The position numbers were made by a program, and so were the translations under genes. This document shows positions 16,081-19,879 of a stretch of 19,879 nt of DNA, one piece after another. Origin of the DNA: Verrucomicrobiales bacterium (lineage in GTDB: Bacteria > Verrucomicrobiota > Verrucomicrobiia > Verrucomicrobiales > Akkermansiaceae); NCBI GenBank assembly GCA_002729295.1, contig PBTU01000186.1, positions 1 through 19,879 of the forward strand, read 5' to 3'. Positions within the stretch are counted from its first letter, which is position 1, and each line of letters starts with the position of its first letter. The notes below the pieces were generated by a model, which worked only from the letters and a program-made list of their open reading frames with translations, was not told the origin of the DNA and did no database searches.

Positions 16081-19000
16081 TTATTCGCTCATGCGGCCGC
16101 AGCAGTTTTTGTATTTTTTTCCTGACCCGCAGCTGCAGGGTTCGTTGCGACCAATCTTGGCGACAGGGCGGCGCTTTGGAAGGTTGAGCTTGAGCTTTCC
16201 TTCGTTCGGTGTGCCGGCCGAGGAGCCTGCGGATCCGGAAGAGGCGACGTTGTCGTTGGAGACGCTGTCTTCCGTGCCGCCGGAGGTTTGCTGGGGCGCA
16301 TCGGCGAGGACGGAGTCCATGGGCTGCACGGTGGTGAAGCGGAAGATGTTGTGCGTCGAAGCATCATCGATACTGTCCATCAGGGTGACGAAGAGTTTGT
16401 AGGCTTCGGTTTTGTATTCCTGAAGCGGATCCTTCTGTCCCTGGGCGCGGAGTTGGACGCCCTCGCGGAGGGAGTCCATCGCGTAGAGGTGTTCTTGCCA
16501 TTTTTGGTCAATGGCGTGGAGCATGATGTGGCGTTCGAGGTTTTCGAGGTGCTCGGGATTTTCCGAATCAACTTTGCGCTTGTAGGCTTCGTGAATCTTT
16601 TCGGTGATGAAAGTGATGTTGCCTTCGACGTCTCGGGTTTCGAATTGCGCCGATCCCAGGGTGAGGTGGAGCGGGAAGGTCATGTTGGCCCAGTGGAGCA
16701 TTTCGACAAAGTCAGGTTGTCCGTCGTCACGCTCTTCCGTGAAGTGGCTGACTTGGGCTTCGACCACGCGGTCGATGACTTCCATGATTAACTCGCGGGG
16801 ATCCTCGGATTTCAGAACCTGGTTGCGGTATCCGTAAACAACCTCACGTTGGCGGTTCATAACGTCATCGAAGTCGAGGACATATTTCCGGCGGCGGTAG
16901 TGAAGTTGCTCTACGCGCTTCTGGGCGGTTTCGACCGAGCGGTTAAGCCAGCGGTGTTCAAGAGCTTCGCCGTCTTCCATACCGAAGCGTTCCATCATGT
17001 TGGTCATACGGTCGGCGGCGGCGAAGTTACGCATCAGGTCATCTTCGAAGGAGATGAAGAACTGGGATTCACCGGGATCGCCCTGACGAGAACAACGACC
17101 GCGCAGCTGACGATCAATCCGGCGTGATTGGTGGCGTTCGGTTCCGATGACGAAAAGCCCGCCGGCATCGGCTACGCCCTCGCCGAGCTTAATGTCCGTT
17201 CCGCGTCCCGCCATGTTGGTGGAGACGGTCACGGACTCGAGTTGGCCGGCATTCTTGATGATTTCAGCTTCTTGGAGGTGATATTTGGCGTTCAGGACCG
17301 AGTGGGGAAGCTTCGCGCGTTTCAGCATACGGGCGAGCGTTTCCGAGGCTTCGACCGAGGCGGTCCCTACGAGGACGGGCTGGCCTTTTTTGTGGCATTC
17401 CTCGATACGGTGGACCACAGCGTTGAATTTTTCACGGCGGGTCTTGAAGACCTGGTCGTTCGAATCCTCCCGCTGGTTGTCGCGGTGCGTCGGAATGGGG
17501 AGAACGTCGAGATTGTAGATGTCGTGGAATTCCGCCGCTTCCGTTTCCGCGGTTCCGGTCATGCCGCCGAGTTTTTCGTATAGACGGAAGTAATTCTGAA
17601 TCGTGATGGTTGCGTAAGTCTGGGTCTCACGCTCGATCTCCACGCCCTCCTTGGCTTCGACAGCTTGGTGGAGGCCGTCGGACCAACGACGTCCGGCCAT
17701 TTCACGACCGGTGTTCTCGTCAACAATGACGACCTTGTTGTTTTTGACCACGTATTCGTTGTCTTTCTCGTAAAGGCAATAGGCCTTGAGAAGCTGGGAG
17801 ATAGCATGCACGCGTGTGCCCTGGGCGTCCATGCTGGTTTGGATTTCTTCCTTCCTCGTGATGCGCTCTTCGTCGCTGAGTTCGAAATCGGCGTCGATGT
17901 TGGCGAAGGCTTCGGCAAGGTCGGGGATGACAAAGGCTTCGGGTTGGTCGGGTGAGAGGAATTCCCGGCCGTTTTCCATGAGGTCGGCGTCGTGGCCCTT
18001 TTCATCTATGGTGAAGAGAAGCTCCTCCTTGATGGCGTAGAGGTCTTTCTTACGAGTGTCCTGATAGAAGGCGAGCTCGGTTTTTTCGAGGAGGCGACGG
18101 GTGTCGGGATCCTCCATGAAGCGCATGAACTGACGGTTACGCGGTTGGCCGAGTTTGATTTTGAAGAGCGCTCGTCCGGCGGTGTCCTCGTCCTCTTCGT
18201 CGATGGCTCTTTTGGCTTCGGCGGCGAGTTCGTTGCAAAGGTGATTTTGCTTTTTCACCAACTGCTCGATCATGCTGCGGTAGCGCTTGTATTCCTCGGT
18301 GTTGGAGACGACAGCAGGACCGGAAATGATGAGCGGTGTCCGAGCTTCATCGATGAGGATGGAGTCAACTTCGTCCACAATGGCAAAGTAGTATCCGCGC
18401 TGGACTTGATCCATTGTGGAACTGGCCATGCCGTTGTCGCGGAGGTAGTCGAATCCAAATTCTGCGTTGGTTCCGTAAGTGATGTCGCAGGCGTATTGCT
18501 CACGACGGATGTGCGGTGGGAGTTGATTCTGAATACAGCCAACGGTGAGACCGAGGAATTTGAAGACGGCCCCCATCCATTCGGAATCGCGTCGGGCGAG
18601 GTAGTCGTTGACGGTCACGACGTGGACGCCGAGGCCAGTCAGGGCATTGAGGAAGACAGGAAGAGTCGCGACGAGAGTCTTACCCTCACCGGTCTGCATT
18701 TCGGAAATCATGCCGCGGTGAAGGGCGATGCCTCCGATGAGCTGAACATCGAAGTGAACCATTTCCCAGGGCATTTTGTCGTCGCAAACATCGACCTCTG
18801 ACCCACAGAGACGACGGGCGGCGTTTTTAACACAGGCGTAGGCTTCTGGGAGAATCTCATTGAGATATTTGTCACGTAGGACCGGGAAGTCGTCTTCGAT
18901 CTCAGCAAAGGCGGCCTTGGCGGTGCTGATGTCGTCGAGCGATGAAGTATTAGAAATTTCACTGGGGAGCTGAGGGAATTCCTCGCGGAGGGAATCGAGG

Positions 19001-19257
19001 CGATTCATCAGTCCGGAGGCGATTTCGCTGACGATGGCCTCGTCCATGAGTTCGAGTTCACGCTTGTTGGGGAGTTGCAGGGGCAGGAAGCGATGGAGGT
19101 ATTTCTGCCATCCGTCGATTCGCTCCAAGAGTTGCTCGACACTTTCCTTTTGATATTGCTGCTCAAGCTCGTTGATTTTGGCCACAACCGGGCGCATACG
19201 CTTGAGTTCGCGCTGGTTCTTCGAGCCAACGATTTTCTGCAGGGTCCACTTAATCAT
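16081..19257 (-). CDS. secA: Preprotein translocase ATPase SecA (long form with insertions)
   Basis: SecA drives proteins through the SecYEG channel using ATP. The 1058 residues contain Walker A MQTGEGKT (187-194), VTVNDYLARRD (214-224), DEVD (295-298) in the first nucleotide-binding fold, the second fold with VLVGTASVEASE and TNMAGRGTDIKLG, then RQLRGRCSRQGDPG. A C-terminal linker leads to the zinc motif CSC-x8-CC (C1041, C1043, C1052, C1053) used for SecB or ribosome binding. E. coli SecA has 901 residues and its Walker A near residue 102. The extra length is mainly an N-terminal insert (about 45-130) and two further inserts near 335-415 and 430-490. Such inserts occur in Bacteroidetes and PVC SecA. 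The start is ATG at 19257, with initial MIKWTLQKIVGSKNQRELK matching the family. Confidence 0.97.
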   Translation of the reverse strand: MIKWTLQKIVGSKNQRELKRMRPVVAKINELEQQYQKESVEQLLERIDGWQKYLHRFLPLQLPNKRELELMDEAIVSEIASGLMNRLDSLREEFPQLPSEISNTSSLDDISTAKAAFAEIEDDFPVLRDKYLNEILPEAYACVKNAARRLCGSEVDVCDDKMPWEMVHFDVQLIGGIALHRGMISEMQTGEGKTLVATLPVFLNALTGLGVHVVTVNDYLARRDSEWMGAVFKFLGLTVGCIQNQLPPHIRREQYACDITYGTNAEFGFDYLRDNGMASSTMDQVQRGYYFAIVDEVDSILIDEARTPLIISGPAVVSNTEEYKRYRSMIEQLVKKQNHLCNELAAEAKRAIDEEDEDTAGRALFKIKLGQPRNRQFMRFMEDPDTRRLLEKTELAFYQDTRKKDLYAIKEELLFTIDEKGHDADLMENGREFLSPDQPEAFVIPDLAEAFANIDADFELSDEERITRKEEIQTSMDAQGTRVHAISQLLKAYCLYEKDNEYVVKNNKVVIVDENTGREMAGRRWSDGLHQAVEAKEGVEIERETQTYATITIQNYFRLYEKLGGMTGTAETEAAEFHDIYNLDVLPIPTHRDNQREDSNDQVFKTRREKFNAVVHRIEECHKKGQPVLVGTASVEASETLARMLKRAKLPHSVLNAKYHLQEAEIIKNAGQLESVTVSTNMAGRGTDIKLGEGVADAGGLFVIGTERHQSRRIDRQLRGRCSRQGDPGESQFFISFEDDLMRNFAAADRMTNMMERFGMEDGEALEHRWLNRSVETAQKRVEQLHYRRRKYVLDFDDVMNRQREVVYGYRNQVLKSEDPRELIMEVIDRVVEAQVSHFTEERDDGQPDFVEMLHWANMTFPLHLTLGSAQFETRDVEGNITFITEKIHEAYKRKVDSENPEHLENLERHIMLHAIDQKWQEHLYAMDSLREGVQLRAQGQKDPLQEYKTEAYKLFVTLMDSIDDASTHNIFRFTTVQPMDSVLADAPQQTSGGTEDSVSNDNVASSGSAGSSAGTPNEGKLKLNLPKRRPVAKIGRNEPCSCGSGKKYKNCCGRMSE

Positions 19258-19435
19258 GAAATTTCAGGCGGGTTTTCCGCCAAGGCGCGAAGAGATACAC
19301 GGGGAAGGCCCGAGAAGCAAGGGAGGTATCGTAGAAAGACTGGTAAACTGAGGGCCGCAATTCGGTTCGAATTTGGCCAATTTTGGTGGGGAATGCTCCC
19401 AAGGGCGAGGGATTCAGTTTAATTGGGAGGATTTG
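19258..19435. promoter_or_regulatory. Divergent region between secA and the small ORF
   Basis: These 178 bases must contain the leftward secA promoter and, if the small ORF is real, a rightward promoter too. Apart from the hairpin at 19267-19281 and a short GGGA-ATGC-TCCC symmetry near 19390, I see no clear element. TTTAAT at 19418-19423 is too close to the ribosome binding site to be a useful -10. Confidence 0.35.
19267..19281. other. Small GC hairpin in the secA leader
   Basis: GGCGG-GTTTT-CCGCC forms a 5-bp perfect stem with a 5-base loop, 9 bases upstream of the secA start codon. In the secA mRNA it would lie next to the ribosome binding region and might tune initiation. SecM-type control of secA is known in enterobacteria, but no secM-like ORF is seen here. 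The evidence is structural only. Confidence 0.3.
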
Positions 19436-19564
19436 ATGAGAGAACTCGCCAAACACACCACCTCCGACATCTTCGGGTCTAAGGATGTGGGTGAGGCAGT
19501 TCGAGAGTTGATGCCGACTATGCACTACGCGGCAGCTCGATTTATTGTAAATTTAACGAAGTAG
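19436..19564 (+). CDS. Small hypothetical protein, 42 residues
   Basis: The start is ATG at 19436 with a strong Shine-Dalgarno, GGGAGG (19425-19430), 5 bases upstream. This is the best ribosome binding site seen in the window. The stop TAG lies inside the foot of a Rho-independent terminator (19561-19588), so ribosome site, frame and terminator form a compact unit. The peptide starts MRELAKHTTSDIFG and ends AARFIVNLTK. It is soluble, mixed in charge and probably helical, with no membrane segment, and I recognise no family. A leftward 91-codon frame overlaps it but has no such signals. It could be a small protein gene, an RNA with an incidental frame, or the tail of a decayed gene. Confidence 0.45.
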   Translation: MRELAKHTTSDIFGSKDVGEAVRELMPTMHYAAARFIVNLTK

Positions 19565-19588
19565 GCTCGGATGGGCCTGCTCTTTTTT
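19561..19588 (+). terminator. Rho-independent terminator after the small ORF
   Basis: GTAGGC (19561-19566) pairs with GCCTGC (19575-19580), one G-U wobble, across an 8-base loop. It is followed by TCTTTTTTT (19581-19589). The outer A-T pair at 19560/19581 extends the stem. The U-run is on the rightward transcript, so it would end the small ORF's transcript. Confidence 0.65.
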
Positions 19589-19589
19589 T

Positions 19590-19825
19590 GGATCAGGAGC
19601 TAAATCTTCGACCAGTTGATTTTGGATTTGAGGCGGACCTTGTTGAGGTTTCGTTGTATTGCCTTTCGGCTTTACAGTATTGATGGCGGACGAGCAGGCC
19701 TTGAATGTGATTGTGGGAATTGAGGGAATATTTTGGACTGTATTGAGGGAAACGCAGTTTCCGGCCATGGTCGGGTCAGGTTAGCAATCGAGGTGTCCGG
19801 AGAACTGCCACACAACTGGCATGAA
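19590..19825. other. Intergenic stretch with no supported gene
   Basis: About 235 bases lie between the terminator and the 3' end of the next gene. Several short frames exist on both strands (for example ATG 19683 to TAG 19784 rightward), but none has a ribosome binding site or recognisable protein. I see no RNA gene or repeat here. Confidence 0.4.
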
Positions 19826-19879
19826 TTAAGCATTGCGCAGCGGATTGCGGGCGATAGCTTCGCCCCAGATTTCAGCAAT
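19826..19879 (-). CDS. C-terminal end of an unidentified protein (cut by window edge)
   Basis: Reading leftward from the window edge gives 17 codons, IAEIWGEAIARNPLRNA, then TAA at 19828-19826. The composition and the clean stop look like the helical end of a real protein whose body lies beyond the window. The family cannot be named from so few residues. Confidence 0.45.
   Translation of the reverse strand: MAEIWGEAIARNPLRNA

Noticed and set aside
17992..18801. 269-codon rightward frame inside secA
   Set aside because: It lies wholly antisense to conserved SecA coding sequence and shows no independent start signal or family.
19250..19525. 91-codon leftward frame overlapping the secA start
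   Set aside because: It overlaps the secA start region in another frame and has no ribosome binding site or recognisable domain. The opposite-strand small ORF has far better signals.
19553..19768. 71-codon leftward frame across the terminator
   Set aside because: Its sequence is Pro/Gln/Lys rich, its end is made of terminator sequence, and no ribosome binding site precedes the ATG.
19683..19784. 33-codon rightward frame starting MADEQALNV
   Set aside because: There is no Shine-Dalgarno, no terminator and no recognisable similarity. It is too short to support by itself.

Overview
The window looks like a chromosomal piece from a Gram-negative bacterium of the PVC group, most likely Verrucomicrobiota. 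This is inferred from protein content, as no rRNA or other marker gene is present. The main pointers are a 1058-residue SecA with large insertions, a 591-residue IspG with the extra middle domain known from chlamydiae, Bacteroidetes and plants, a TamA/TamB pair that implies an outer membrane, a secreted DUF6807 protein, an SGNH/acetyl-xylan-esterase fusion and a single-pass anti-sigma-like protein of a type common in this phylum. Gene density is high. I see no tRNA, rRNA, CRISPR array, insertion sequence or phage gene.

Layout. Positions 1-6854 read leftward: DUF6807 protein, tamB, tamA and the 5' part of pheT. tamB and tamA touch with no spacer, and a perfect 19-bp dyad lies just upstream of tamB. 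From 6992 an anti-sigma-like membrane protein reads rightward. A short leftward pair follows: a secreted TraB/TIKI-type protein and, 6 bases downstream, a truncated N-terminus of a sodium:solute symporter that runs into a palindromic element (about 7891-7960). ispG starts divergently from the TraB gene and leads a compact rightward group, ispG-clpS-DUF2017-like. This ends in an 11-bp tail-to-tail overlap with a leftward pair, a CBM9-like protein followed by a GT9 glycosyltransferase. Two rightward genes come next, a DUF1287 amidase-fold protein and the two-domain esterase, and then leftward secA. Beyond secA, about 620 bases hold only a small 42-codon ORF with a strong ribosome binding site and a Rho-independent terminator, and the last codons of an unidentified leftward gene.

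Functional themes. Much of the region serves the cell envelope: protein export (SecA), outer-membrane and intermembrane transport (TamA/TamB), glycan or LPS assembly (GT9), and secreted or anchored carbohydrate and wall enzymes (DUF6807, the SGNH-AXE1 esterase, DUF1287). Housekeeping genes (pheT, ispG) are interspersed. The most unusual local context is the ClpS/DUF2017 pair. It resembles the actinobacterial arrangement, and its ClpS carries the DDPVN loop in place of the usual NDD. No defence system or obviously new multi-gene system is visible. The best leads are the small ORF beside secA, the symporter remnant with its palindrome, the orphan anti-sigma-like protein and the clpS-DUF2017 pair.
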